A stretch of DNA of 7,729 bases from Dysgonamonadaceae bacterium. Lineage in GTDB: Bacteria > Bacteroidota > Bacteroidia > Bacteroidales > Azobacteroidaceae. Positions 1 to 7,464 of this stretch are shown piece after piece. Below the pieces are notes generated by a model, which searched no databases, was not told the DNA's origin, and saw nothing but the letters and a program-made list of their open reading frames with translations. Numbering within the stretch: the stretch's first letter is position 1; the number at the start of each line of letters is the position of its first letter. The translations under genes and the position numbers were made by a program. The stretch covers positions 1-7,729 of the forward strand of contig JAITAH010000377.1 in NCBI GenBank assembly GCA_031284225.1, read 5' to 3'.

Positions 1-269
1 GTTTCTTTTTGGAGGGCTTCGGCATAAACATCGTCAAAGAGCTGTATCGACAAGATTTCGGCTTCCTGTATTGCTTGCGGAACTTGCTCGGCCCGGCTTA
101 AAATGACTTTGCCGCTACGTAAAACCATAGCGCCCAAAGAGCTTTGTATCTTTTGAATATCGTTTTGTTCTGCCCGCAGAGGCGATGGGCTTCCCAGATG
201 GAATTTCACTTGCGCTTGCGCTATGCCTATCGCTGCAACAAACAGTAGAAGTATTAGAAATCGTTTCAT
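1..269 (-). CDS. Secreted protein of unknown function, N-terminal part (runs off left edge)
   Basis: An open frame starts at the ATG whose complement lies at 267-269 and continues without a stop to the window edge, giving about 89 residues. The first 20 residues form a classic signal peptide: basic MKR, a hydrophobic core (FLILLLFVAAIGIA), then a likely AQA|Q cleavage region. The mature part begins VKFHLGSPSPL and looks soluble and mixed in charge. I recognise no family; the visible part has no lipobox and no TonB box. The start is chosen because the signal peptide begins exactly there. The gene lies 119 bp downstream of the GLUG gene, beyond a strong hairpin, so it is probably transcribed separately, although I see no clear TAnnTTTG promoter in the gap. 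Residues 1-27 align without gaps to the short frame at 7130-7005. The gene is certain enough as coding sequence; its function is unknown. Confidence 0.75.
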   Translation of the reverse strand, partial: MKRFLILLLFVAAIGIAQAQVKFHLGSPSPLRAEQNDIQKIQSSLGAMVLRSGKVILSRAEQVPQAIQEAEILSIQLFDDVYAEALQKE

Positions 270-329
270 TTTAAGAGAATTAATGCAATTATTGACAGTT
301 AAAAAAAATAAAGGGTACGAAACGGGTAA

Positions 330-387
330 AATCTCAGTTGGAGTTTTAATCTCTCCAACTGAGATTCGGCCTGTTTTTTTAAAACAG
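330..387 (-). terminator. Double hairpin, probable terminator of the SusCD-GLUG operon
   Basis: Immediately after the GLUG gene stop codon, two inverted repeats lie back to back. The first on the minus strand is a 7-bp stem (371-377 with 381-387, CTGTTTT/AAAACAG). The second is a perfect 14-bp stem (330-343 with 353-366) around a 9-nt loop. On the minus strand the long stem is followed by TTTT-like and later T-rich sequence (a run of T near 301-308). On the plus strand it is followed after seven bases by seven T. It could therefore stop transcription in either direction. The placement between the GLUG gene and the next signal-peptide gene fits an end-of-operon terminator. The weak immediate T-tract in the minus direction leaves open a role in mRNA 3'-end stabilisation. 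Confidence 0.7.
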
Positions 388-388
388 A

Positions 389-1924
389 TTATTTATTAAT
401 TATTTTTATCGCTTGAGCGCCCGAAGTAACCACGTAAATTCCGCCGGCAGGCAAACTGATAGTAGTAGCCGTTCCGCTGTGAATTTTTTGTCCGAGTACG
501 GTATATACGTTAATTTTTTCGCCGGGTTTTGCGCCTCTAACCGTTAAAACGCCTTTTGAAGCAAATGCTTTCAGGGCGCTCGCCGTCGTTTTGGGCGCGG
601 AAATACCCGTTGTGCCCGCTGCTTGCAAGGAGGGGAACGATTCGCCTTCCTTGATTTTCCAAACGCTGGCAAAATCCCAGCCTAATCCTTCGTAGAAAGC
701 CTTCGTTTGAGCGGTGGCCAGCGCAACGTCTGCGCCGTCTTTACTGTCGGCGGTGGTTCCCGAAACAGACACGACATTGATAGAGTCGGTCAGTACCATC
801 GAACTGAGCGCATAATTATTGGTCAGCGTAGCGTCGGACGAATAGTATCCTTGAATACGGAAAGAGCAGCGTCCATTGGTTGCCGAGTCGCTGAATTTAA
901 GTTCGGTTTGCAGAGCAACGGTATTCGTAATCTCAACGGGCGCCGTTTTAGCCGTTCCTGCTCCTGTACCTGCACGTCCAAGTATCCCGCTGGCGCCGAG
1001 AATAGCGTTCCTCTCGTCCAATTTAAAATTATCTACCGTACCGGCGGCGTAGCAATGGTCGATGATTCCTTCGCCGAACAGGCCGATTAATCCGCCCGCA
1101 TAAGAGCCACCGTTTAATTTGTCTCCCGTAGGCGACATATAAGAAACATTTCCGTGGTAATAGCAGTCATGAACCTCTACGTAACCGGCCGCTATGCCGA
1201 TTAATCCTCCTTTGTAAAACCCGCCTGCTACCTCGCCGGTGTTGCTGCATTGAGAAACAATAACGTCTTGCGACTGGCTGCTATTCGCGATGTGACCGAT
1301 CAGCCCACCGGCTGCATGTCCCATGTTGGAGGTGACACGAGCGTCGAAAACGTTGATGTTATTTGTACAGTTCGTGATCGTTACGCCCTCCGCAGCATCC
1401 GAGGGCACCGTAATCAGCGCCGCCAGAGCGCTTGTTCGCGGGTAGTTGGCGTTATTGAGGGTGTGGATCGTATCGTTAACGTCGCCCACGATGTGTAAAT
1501 TACTGATAGAAGCTCCACTGTACAGTTGTCCGAACAGCCCATTCAGGAAAAAGTGCACATTGGCGGCGGCCTGCGTACCGTCGTGTACGTTGGTCCGCGT
1601 ATGCAGGTGGAGGATTTTGTGATTTTGTCCGTCTAATTTGCCGTAAAAGGCCGTATCGGGAATGTTGACGCTGGATAGCGACACCTGATGGAGCGTGGCG
1701 ATAGGCGTCCAATAGTCGCCGGATAAATCAATATCTTCCGTCAAGACAAAATACTTGCCTTTACCGGCGTTTCCGACAAACCCTTTGAGGGCTTCTAACT
1801 GGGTTCTGTTCGTAATTTGATAGGGACTGCTTTGCGAGCCGTCGCCACCTGCAAATTGTGCTTTTGTTGTTTGCACTGTGCACAGCATGATACATGCTGC
1901 CAATAAAGAGAAAACTTTTTTCAT
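389..1924 (-). CDS. GLUG-motif secreted protein with T9SS-like C-terminal sorting domain
   Basis: This is a 511-residue exported protein. Residues 1-23 are a signal peptide (MKKVFSLLAACIML..., cleaved near KAQ). Residues 25-110 carry the opening typical of GLUG proteins: GGDGSxxxPYQI, a TQLEAL segment, GKYFVLTEDIDLSG, then W.PI and a KLDGQNHKI stretch. Glycine-rich GLUG-type units follow near 204-231 (AGGLIGHI), 238-261 (GGLIGIA) and 276-298 (AGGLIGLFGEG...CYAAGTV), which in this family form a right-handed beta-solenoid or adhesin-like body. Residues 421-434 (VWKIKEGESFPSLQ) are the usual end of such repeats. The last ~62 residues (GVLTVRGAKPGEKINVYTVLGQKI... GGIYVV...IKIINK) resemble a T9SS type A sorting domain; a DUF6383-like C-terminal domain is the alternative. 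The gene is third in the operon, 90 bp after the susD-like gene, so a role in substrate binding or surface display is inferred. No catalytic motif is seen. Confidence 0.88.
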   Translation of the reverse strand: MKKVFSLLAACIMLCTVQTTKAQFAGGDGSQSSPYQITNRTQLEALKGFVGNAGKGKYFVLTEDIDLSGDYWTPIATLHQVSLSSVNIPDTAFYGKLDGQNHKILHLHTRTNVHDGTQAAANVHFFLNGLFGQLYSGASISNLHIVGDVNDTIHTLNNANYPRTSALAALITVPSDAAEGVTITNCTNNINVFDARVTSNMGHAAGGLIGHIANSSQSQDVIVSQCSNTGEVAGGFYKGGLIGIAAGYVEVHDCYYHGNVSYMSPTGDKLNGGSYAGGLIGLFGEGIIDHCYAAGTVDNFKLDERNAILGASGILGRAGTGAGTAKTAPVEITNTVALQTELKFSDSATNGRCSFRIQGYYSSDATLTNNYALSSMVLTDSINVVSVSGTTADSKDGADVALATAQTKAFYEGLGWDFASVWKIKEGESFPSLQAAGTTGISAPKTTASALKAFASKGVLTVRGAKPGEKINVYTVLGQKIHSGTATTISLPAGGIYVVTSGAQAIKIINK

Positions 1925-1966
1925 GTGAATAAATTTAAAAATGAAACATAAAAAATTATTGAATAT

Positions 1967-2006
1967 AGGGGGTTCGACAAAAAAAACGACTTTTGACGTA
2001 CCCCCT
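1967..2006 (-). promoter_or_regulatory. Intergenic hairpin between the susD-like and GLUG genes
   Basis: The arms at 1967-1978 and 1995-2006 pair at 10 of 12 positions, including a six-base G/C block (AGGGGG with CCCCCT). The loop is rich in A/T and contains a run of eight A (T on the minus strand). The hairpin begins nine bases beyond the susD-like stop codon and lies 42 bp before the GLUG start. In the minus direction it is followed by AT-rich sequence with a run of six T further on. It could be a leaky terminator that lowers GLUG expression relative to the importer, or a stem that protects the 3' end of a processed susCD message. I see no promoter match between it and the GLUG start. Confidence 0.45.
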
Positions 2007-2014
2007 GAAAAAAA

Positions 2015-3646
2015 TTAATTATCAACTGTTTTTGCTAAAGGGTTATAATCGGTTTCCAGCAAAGGAACCATCCAAGTTTGCTTGTTCTGATCTTCCGGGC
2101 CCCATTCGCCGTGAAAGGCTTCTAAGTAGCTGCCGCCTTGGGAAATGGCTGTGTGTACGATCCGGTCGCCCCAGCGTTTGGTCATGAACCAGTCGAAACC
2201 TTCGCCCCAGAGTTCGATTTGAGAGAGGAATTTGATTTCCTCCAACAATTCGTCGCCGGTTTTTGTGCAGGCGTATTGGGGGTTGCGTCCGGAATCTTTC
2301 GTTAATGTAATCAGCGCATTCCGGGCGGCGTTTTCGTTCCCCAGCTTGTATTGCGCTTCAGCTTCGATGAGATACATTTCGGAAGAGCGGAAATGATTCA
2401 GGTTGCCCACATTATCGCTCGTTGTGGAGGTGGGATTGATGCAAAACTTGAGTTGCATATAGGCGGAAAATTTATCATTTGGGTACTCGGCGGGTAACGA
2501 CAAATTGGGAAATAGCTTGCGTAAGCTGTCGGCGATAACGGCTCCCTTCGGATGTTGCCTGTCTATAGGAAGACTCCAGTCGGTAGAATTAAACGTGTTT
2601 TCCGGATAGCCGACCGGATTTAAAAACAAGGTCTTGCGGAGGTCCGTATTGGGAATTTTTTCGTAATACGATTTCACGATTCGTTTCACGCCGCCGGCGG
2701 TAGCGGTTGCGGCATAAGCGTTGTATCCCATATAAGCATGAAAGCCGCTCCATTGTTGCCTTTGTTCCGAACCTTGATAGCTACCCCAAATCCATTCCCG
2801 GTTTGGGGAATAGAAACCGGATTTATATTCGTTCACCGTCATCAGCGGATAGCCTTCCCGCGCTTTGGGAGCCATTTGGATCGCTTTCTCATAATCGAGT
2901 TTATTGATGGCGGCGCGTGCGTAGGTCGCATAAGCCACATTGATATTGGGCGACCAGAAATCGTTGGCGGGTCTTGCCCATCCCGAAGCGGTAAACAGGT
3001 CGATAGCTTCGTCCAAATCTGCATAAATCTGCCGGTAGGCGCCGGCCAAAGAGGCTAAGGGCATCGGCTCGTTTCCCGGTTTCAGACGCAGGACAACGGA
3101 GGGCGTCGCGCCGTTATTGGAATCCGTCCAACGGTAGGCATACAGTTGTACGAGCATGGTATAAGCGTATGCCCGGAAAACCAGCGCCTGCGCTTTGATG
3201 CGCTGTTTTTCCGACAAAGGGCCTTCCGCTTCGTCGATATTGGCTATAACGCTGTTGGCATTGCTTACTAAGCGGTAATAATGCCACCAGGGAAAAGAAT
3301 CAGATTCATGATTGTTATTTTGGTGCATATTTCCGGCCGCCTTATTCACCGTAAATCCATAGGTGCTCACGCCCCACGAAGTTACCGTATTTCCCGGCGC
3401 ATTGCCGTAAGAATACTTGATCGATCCTTCCGCTCCGCAAATATCCTGACTGTAAATACCGGTAGAGGCGGAAAGGCCCATCAGGCGGGCAATGCCGTTG
3501 ATGACCTGCGCGGCCGTCTCCGTCGTCTTAAATACGACGCCATCAGACGCATCCGTACTGGGTTTCGTATCTAAATAATCTTCCGAACAACTCCAACAAG
3601 GGAGCAGTAACAGTGCGGAAATCGCTATATTTAATAATGTTTTCAT
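2015..3646 (-). CDS. SusD/RagB-family surface nutrient-binding lipoprotein
   Basis: This is a 543-residue protein of typical SusD length. It starts with a lipoprotein signal peptide (MKTLLNIAISALLLLP) and the probable lipidated cysteine is C20, followed by SEDYLDTKPS, the usual acidic surface-export tail and SusD opening. Helical TPR-like segments include RAYAYTMLVQLYA (158-170), a YADLDEAIDLF helix (208-218), YARAAINKLDYEKAI (242-256) and EMYLIEAEAQYKLGNENAARNAL (423-445). The C-terminal signature IELWGEGFDWFMTKRWGDR (477-495) matches the family pattern of an EL..EG.R/W motif followed by RW. SusD-like proteins sit on the cell surface as a hinged lid on the partner SusC barrel and hold the incoming glycan, peptide or other ligand. 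The gene follows the susC-like gene after 26 bp and is surely co-transcribed with it. The substrate cannot be inferred. An alternative lipidated residue, C17, is less likely because it has proline at -1. Confidence 0.95.
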   Translation of the reverse strand: MKTLLNIAISALLLLPCWSCSEDYLDTKPSTDASDGVVFKTTETAAQVINGIARLMGLSASTGIYSQDICGAEGSIKYSYGNAPGNTVTSWGVSTYGFTVNKAAGNMHQNNNHESDSFPWWHYYRLVSNANSVIANIDEAEGPLSEKQRIKAQALVFRAYAYTMLVQLYAYRWTDSNNGATPSVVLRLKPGNEPMPLASLAGAYRQIYADLDEAIDLFTASGWARPANDFWSPNINVAYATYARAAINKLDYEKAIQMAPKAREGYPLMTVNEYKSGFYSPNREWIWGSYQGSEQRQQWSGFHAYMGYNAYAATATAGGVKRIVKSYYEKIPNTDLRKTLFLNPVGYPENTFNSTDWSLPIDRQHPKGAVIADSLRKLFPNLSLPAEYPNDKFSAYMQLKFCINPTSTTSDNVGNLNHFRSSEMYLIEAEAQYKLGNENAARNALITLTKDSGRNPQYACTKTGDELLEEIKFLSQIELWGEGFDWFMTKRWGDRIVHTAISQGGSYLEAFHGEWGPEDQNKQTWMVPLLETDYNPLAKTVDN

Positions 3647-3672
3647 ATTCTGTATTTTTTTGATTGATTGTA

Positions 3673-6600
3673 TTAAAAGTCCACCTTGATACCCATAGAA
3701 ATAATGCGGGGCGCCGCCGCCATGTTTGAGATTTGACCTTCAAACGACATTTGCGAATTCAAACCCTTCCGGGCGGAAAACAGGTAAATGTTTTCGACGG
3801 TGGCATTCACGCGTACATTAGATAATTCCAATCCCCGAATCCATTGTTTCGGTAAGGAATAGCTTAGATTGACATTCTTAAACATCAGGTAGGAGCCATC
3901 GATCAGCCAGCGGCTGGAGGCCGCATTGTTATCGACGCTATAGGTAGGATCCAGAATCGGAAGAATATTTTTGTCAATCCGGTTGGGCGAAGTTTCCGTC
4001 ATTCCGTTCGGAGCGCCGTTCCACGAATTGGAAACGTCTTTATGCAAGCCTTCCGGCAGGGTACTGCCCATACCCATCAAATCCCGGTAGGCGTTGTCCA
4101 TTACTTTGTTTCCCCATCCGTAGGTAAATAAAACATCTAAGGCAAGCCCTTTGTAATTGATTCCGGTCGAGAAGTTTCCCATCACTTTCGGAATCGGCGA
4201 GCCTGAAAAATCGCGTTTAGCATAAGTCGTTTTATAAACATAGTCTTTTCCGTTAATGCGAATGATCTGGTCGGCCGGAATTGCCTTTTTCCCTTCCGGA
4301 GCGGCTGCGCCATTGGGATCTGCCAGATAATATTCCTGATCGTTGAATTCATACAACGCCCGTCCCGACAACTGGTCAACGCCGGCATACTGATAAACCC
4401 AAAAATCATACAAGCCGTGCCCTTCCGTATATTTTTTATCTCCGTCGATGACGCCGTAGTAAGGAGCTACTTTATTTTCATCCGGTATGGTCAACACCGT
4501 GTTTTTCAACGATGTAGCATCCAGTTCCACATGCCATCTGAAATTTTTTGAGTTTATAATATCCGTATTCAGGCTGATTTCCACCCCTTGATTGGTTACG
4601 CTACCGATATTTTTGGTCAGTTTCGGGGAACGGCTATTATTTACCGTAACTCCGGACGATAGCGGTAAAGAAACGTCGAAGAGCATATCGCGGGTGCGTT
4701 TATCAAAATATTCCACCGAAAAATTGAACCGGTCGAAGACGCGTCCGTCTAAAGCCGCGCCGAACGAAGTAATGGTTTCCCAATGGATATCGGGCGCTTC
4801 TAATTGCGATTTATACAAGGCGTCGATCATCGCGTTTTGCGTAACGTCGTACAAGCCCATATAACCGTAAAGACCTACGCTGGCGTCATTTCCGGTTTCG
4901 CCGTAATTGACCCGCAGTTTCAAATAATCGATTTGGTCTTTGAAACGTTCCATAAACGCTTCTTGCGATATACTCCAGGCGGCGCCTACCGAATAAAAAT
5001 CCCCCCAACGATAATCGGGATGGAAACGGGAAGAGCCATCTCTGCGGAACGAACCGTCGAGGTAGTATTTTTCATCGTAATTAAACTGCACGCGCGATAA
5101 ATACGATTCGATACGGCGATTCTGATCATATCCTTCCGGATTGCCGGAAACATCCTTGAAATTCGACAGCCAGGGAGCGTCTCCCAACGCTTTTTTCCCC
5201 GTTTTCTTAATGGTTGCATAAATATGATTCCAATCATAATTTTCGTGAGCGACCAAAACATCCAGATGATACAAGTCTTCGAACGTTTTGTTCCAGGTTA
5301 ATTGTTCCAGCACGGTGTACGTTTTGTAGCTGTTGTCGGTGATGGAAGCCTGTCCGGCCGGAGCAAACTGGCCGATGATCTCATTGTCGTAACTTTGGGC
5401 TTGACTGACCCAGGTATCGATGTTTCCGGATACTTTCGCCTTAATATTGTAAGGCAAATTGATTTCGGCAAACAAGCTACCGTTAATGGTTTTAGCGCTC
5501 GTATTATTCAGGTTCAACTCGTTTTCCCAAATCATATTCATGCTGGGTTGAACCGGACGGCCGCTGCCTCCGTCGTATTGTTTATTTCCGTTGCTGTCCA
5601 AAATATATTCGCCGGTAGTCATATCATGCAAATGCACCGGGTAAACGGGGGGCATGTTCCGCGCCGAAGTAAAGATGCCGGTATTTCCGCCGCCGGTATT
5701 TGCTCCCGACGTTTGCCGGTTGGAAGCGGCCAGATTAACGCCCGTTCTCAACCATCGGGTAGGATTCATGTTGATTTTAGCGCGTCCGGTGAACCGGTCC
5801 ATTTTAGCCAGCGGCATATAACCCTGTTGATCTAAATAACCGATAGAAAAATAATAATCCGATTTTCCGCCGATTCTGCCATCGCCGGAGAGGACATATT
5901 CCGAGCGGTGCCCGTCTTGGGTGCCGGCTTCAAACCAATCCAAATCGTCTCGGAAGCCCGATCGCATTTGAGCGACTAATTTGCCGTTGGCATCAAATAA
6001 GCGGTCGTTCGGTTGGTCGTAGATATTGTATTTGACGTAATCGGGAATTAATCGCGCGCTTGCTGCGGCCGCTGCGTCGGTTGCCGACATCTGTTGGGAA
6101 CCGGACATGAAAAAATTGCGGTATCCCTGCCATACGGATTCCATCCATTGGTCGGCTTTCAGGCGTTCGTAATCGGGAAAATAGCGTTGATCAAACCCTT
6201 GATTCATCGTCAGCGAAATATGCGGTTTTTCGCTGCTTCCCCGTTTGGTGGTAATGATAATTACGCCGTTGGAGGCGCGATTGCCGTAAAGAGCGGCCGA
6301 CGAGGCGTCTTTCAGCACATTAATTTCTTCGATATCCTGCGAATTAATATCGGTAATACTTCCTTCGTAAACAAAACCGTCCACGACATACAAAGGAGCA
6401 TTACTCCCTTTGATAGAAGTAAATCCGCGAACTCTGACGCTGGGATTCGAATCCGGATTGGCGTCGGCGGCGCTTGTCATAATACCTAATTTCCCTTCTA
6501 AAAGCGAAGTTATCGAAGTAACCGGCCGCTGTTCGATTTGCTTGGCTCCCAGCGAAGTTACCGCGCCGGTCAGGGCGTTTCTCTTCTGCGTGCCGTAAGC

Positions 6601-6924
6601 TACCGTAATAACGACTTCTTCCAACTTGTTGTCGGCAAGACTCATCGCAATTTGCATAACGCCCGAAGTGATGGGCGCCGTTAGCTCTTTATACCCCAAA
6701 TATTTGAATTGTAATTGAGTGGCCGATTGGGGAACGACCAGTTCAAATTTACCATCTAAATCAGTTGCCGTGCCTAAACCGGTACCCACCACCGTAACGG
6801 TTGCTCCGATAATGGGTTCGTTGGTTTCGTCAACAACAACGCCTTGCACGCTTTTTGTTTGTGCCTGAACATAGTTTATGCTCATTGCTAAGCAACAAAC
6901 CGTTAGTAATAGAATTTTCTTCAT
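3673..6924 (-). CDS. SusC/RagA-family TonB-linked outer-membrane transporter
   Basis: This is a 1083-residue protein. Residues 1-21 are a signal peptide (MKKILLLTVCCLAM..., cleaved near VQA|Q). A carboxypeptidase-D regulatory-like domain spans about 25-97 (VQGVVVDETNEPIIGATVTV, then GTATDLDGKFEL and a FKYLGYKE strand). A TonB-box-like segment LEEVVITVAYGTQKR lies at 101-115. The plug domain covers about 115-230, with VRVRGF, APLYVVDGF (176-184) and the diagnostic SusC signature DIEEINVLKDASSAALYGNR...GVIIITTKRG (197-229). The rest is a 22-strand-type barrel ending SMGIKVDF, with the terminal phenylalanine expected for BAM-dependent insertion. It imports a ligand held by the SusD-like partner, powered by TonB-ExbBD. 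There is no extra N-terminal STN domain, so no sign of direct anti-sigma signalling. The start fits the signal peptide; no Shine-Dalgarno sequence precedes it, as is usual in Bacteroidota. It is first in the operon apart from the short frame at 7130-7005. Confidence 0.96.
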   Translation of the reverse strand: MKKILLLTVCCLAMSINYVQAQTKSVQGVVVDETNEPIIGATVTVVGTGLGTATDLDGKFELVVPQSATQLQFKYLGYKELTAPITSGVMQIAMSLADNKLEEVVITVAYGTQKRNALTGAVTSLGAKQIEQRPVTSITSLLEGKLGIMTSAADANPDSNPSVRVRGFTSIKGSNAPLYVVDGFVYEGSITDINSQDIEEINVLKDASSAALYGNRASNGVIIITTKRGSSEKPHISLTMNQGFDQRYFPDYERLKADQWMESVWQGYRNFFMSGSQQMSATDAAAAASARLIPDYVKYNIYDQPNDRLFDANGKLVAQMRSGFRDDLDWFEAGTQDGHRSEYVLSGDGRIGGKSDYYFSIGYLDQQGYMPLAKMDRFTGRAKINMNPTRWLRTGVNLAASNRQTSGANTGGGNTGIFTSARNMPPVYPVHLHDMTTGEYILDSNGNKQYDGGSGRPVQPSMNMIWENELNLNNTSAKTINGSLFAEINLPYNIKAKVSGNIDTWVSQAQSYDNEIIGQFAPAGQASITDNSYKTYTVLEQLTWNKTFEDLYHLDVLVAHENYDWNHIYATIKKTGKKALGDAPWLSNFKDVSGNPEGYDQNRRIESYLSRVQFNYDEKYYLDGSFRRDGSSRFHPDYRWGDFYSVGAAWSISQEAFMERFKDQIDYLKLRVNYGETGNDASVGLYGYMGLYDVTQNAMIDALYKSQLEAPDIHWETITSFGAALDGRVFDRFNFSVEYFDKRTRDMLFDVSLPLSSGVTVNNSRSPKLTKNIGSVTNQGVEISLNTDIINSKNFRWHVELDATSLKNTVLTIPDENKVAPYYGVIDGDKKYTEGHGLYDFWVYQYAGVDQLSGRALYEFNDQEYYLADPNGAAAPEGKKAIPADQIIRINGKDYVYKTTYAKRDFSGSPIPKVMGNFSTGINYKGLALDVLFTYGWGNKVMDNAYRDLMGMGSTLPEGLHKDVSNSWNGAPNGMTETSPNRIDKNILPILDPTYSVDNNAASSRWLIDGSYLMFKNVNLSYSLPKQWIRGLELSNVRVNATVENIYLFSARKGLNSQMSFEGQISNMAAAPRIISMGIKVDF

Positions 6925-7004
6925 AAGAATTGAATAATAGTATTAAAAAAAATCGTTTTTTTGAATTGTTAAGTTACGTTGATTTTCGTAGAATTGAAAA
7001 TCAT
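6925..7004 (-). promoter_or_regulatory. AT-rich leader of the susC-like gene
   Basis: These 80 bp between the remnant frame and the susC-like start contain a 7-bp inverted repeat (6981-6987 with 6996-7002, GATTTTC/GAAAATC) and a homopolymer palindrome at 6945-6962 (eight A, TCG, seven T on the plus strand). Neither makes a stable GC stem. I find no convincing TAnnTTTG element here on the minus strand, so the susC-like gene may be transcribed from the promoter match near 7150, or from a promoter I cannot recognise. Confidence 0.3.
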
Positions 7005-7130
7005 TTATCCAGGCCGGATAGTCAACATAGCTATTCGTATATAGAATATGCTTTCTAAATGAAATTTAGCTTGCGCTTGCGTTATGCCACAATATATGGC
7101 TGATAATGTAAAAACAAGGGTTCTATTCAT
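7005..7130 (-). pseudogene. Short signal-peptide frame, probable N-terminal remnant of a paralogue of the gene at 1-269
   Basis: This frame of 41 codons plus TAA begins with a signal-peptide-like stretch (MNRTLVFTLSAIYCGITQA) and then reads QAKFHLES. Compared without gaps to the protein encoded at 269-1, 14 of the first 27 residues are identical, including G-I-x-QAQ and KFHLxS. Over the matching nucleotides from the GGCATA block to the AGC codon, about 32 of 39 bases agree. After residue 27 the similarity stops and only 14 unrelated codons follow before the stop. This fits a gene truncated by deletion or rearrangement, leaving its start in front of the susC-like gene. The alternative is a functional exported peptide or leader peptide. 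It has a plausible promoter at 7150-7157 and lies 80 bp upstream of the susC-like gene on the same strand. Confidence 0.5.
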
Positions 7131-7149
7131 TGCTATATAATATCGGGGA

Positions 7150-7157
7150 CAAAAGTA
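7150..7157 (-). promoter_or_regulatory. Bacteroidota-type -7 promoter element (TACTTTTG)
   Basis: On the minus strand the sequence TACTTTTG matches the Bacteroidota primary sigma -7 consensus TAnnTTTG exactly and is embedded in a longer TATACTTTTG. It lies 19 bp before the ATG of the remnant frame at 7130, so a transcript would start roughly at 7140-7145 with a very short leader. The expected TTTG at -33 is not clear: the sequence 19-21 bp upstream is AT-rich with only a poor match. Because the remnant frame, the susC-like leader and the operon follow on the same strand, this could be the operon promoter. Confidence 0.4.
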
Positions 7158-7356
7158 TAAAAAAAATGTTATTGTATATACCATTTCTTTAATAAAAATG
7201 AAAAAATATTTTTTTAATGTTAAGTTTTTATTCTTTTATTGATTGGTTTATTGCTCACAAGTAAGTCATATATAATTAAATAACCTGTTGATGGAAGGAC
7301 TGTCGATGTAATCCCTGACAGGTCGCGCTCCGCGCACGGTACTTGGTATGATTGTG
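7158..7356. other. Non-coding AT-rich stretch with a GC-rich patch
   Basis: I see no gene here on either strand. From about 7158 to 7280 the sequence is very AT-rich with long A and T runs, as is typical upstream of Bacteroidota operons. From about 7290 the composition changes. CTGTTGATG (7287-7295) is followed by CTGTCGATG near 7301, a short imperfect direct repeat, and then a GC-rich patch at about 7319-7340 with CGCG-type self-complementarity. The switch in composition marks the border of the repeat-dense end of the window. Confidence 0.4.
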
Positions 7357-7440
7357 GAGAATGTATCAAAAGGTCAATTTCTCGTCATTGGACCGGGCCG
7401 ATTCTCGCAATGACGGTTTTGTTACTTTTGAGACAGCCTC
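7357..7440. mobile_element. 84-bp imperfect palindrome, MITE-like or insertion-sequence remnant
   Basis: The two halves are inverted copies of each other. The outer arms GAG..TGTATCAAAAG (7357-7372) and CTTTTGAGACA..CTC (7425-7440) pair with one mismatch over the 11-base core. Inner arms CGTCATTG (7383-7390) and CAATGACG (7408-7415) pair perfectly. The connecting bases pair less well, and one arm is a base longer. There is no internal reading frame. The GAGGCTGTCTCAAAAG end on the minus strand resembles, from memory, the terminal repeats of Bacteroidota insertion sequences; I cannot confirm which family. No target-site duplication is evident. It may be a MITE, the joined ends of a deleted IS, or a REP-like hairpin. 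Confidence 0.5.
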
Positions 7441-7464
7441 GCGTAGGGAGAGGGCAAGAAAAAC

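Noticed and set aside
707..1090. 127-codon open frame on the plus strand inside the GLUG gene
   Set aside because: It is antisense to the GLUG protein, is rich in Arg/Gly/Ser as shadow frames are, and matches no family I know.
3543..3743. 66-codon minus-strand frame bridging the susC/susD junction
   Set aside because: It overlaps the end of one well-supported gene and the start of another in a different frame, with no independent evidence.
5302..5835. 177-codon open frame on the plus strand inside the susC-like gene
   Set aside because: It is antisense to a clear SusC-family coding sequence, has no recognisable domain or signal, and is expected as a shadow of codon bias in the real gene.
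6945..6962. A/T homopolymer palindrome in the susC leader as a terminator or attenuator
   Set aside because: The stem is purely A-T with a three-base loop, so it would be unstable, and such runs are common in AT-rich Bacteroidota leaders.
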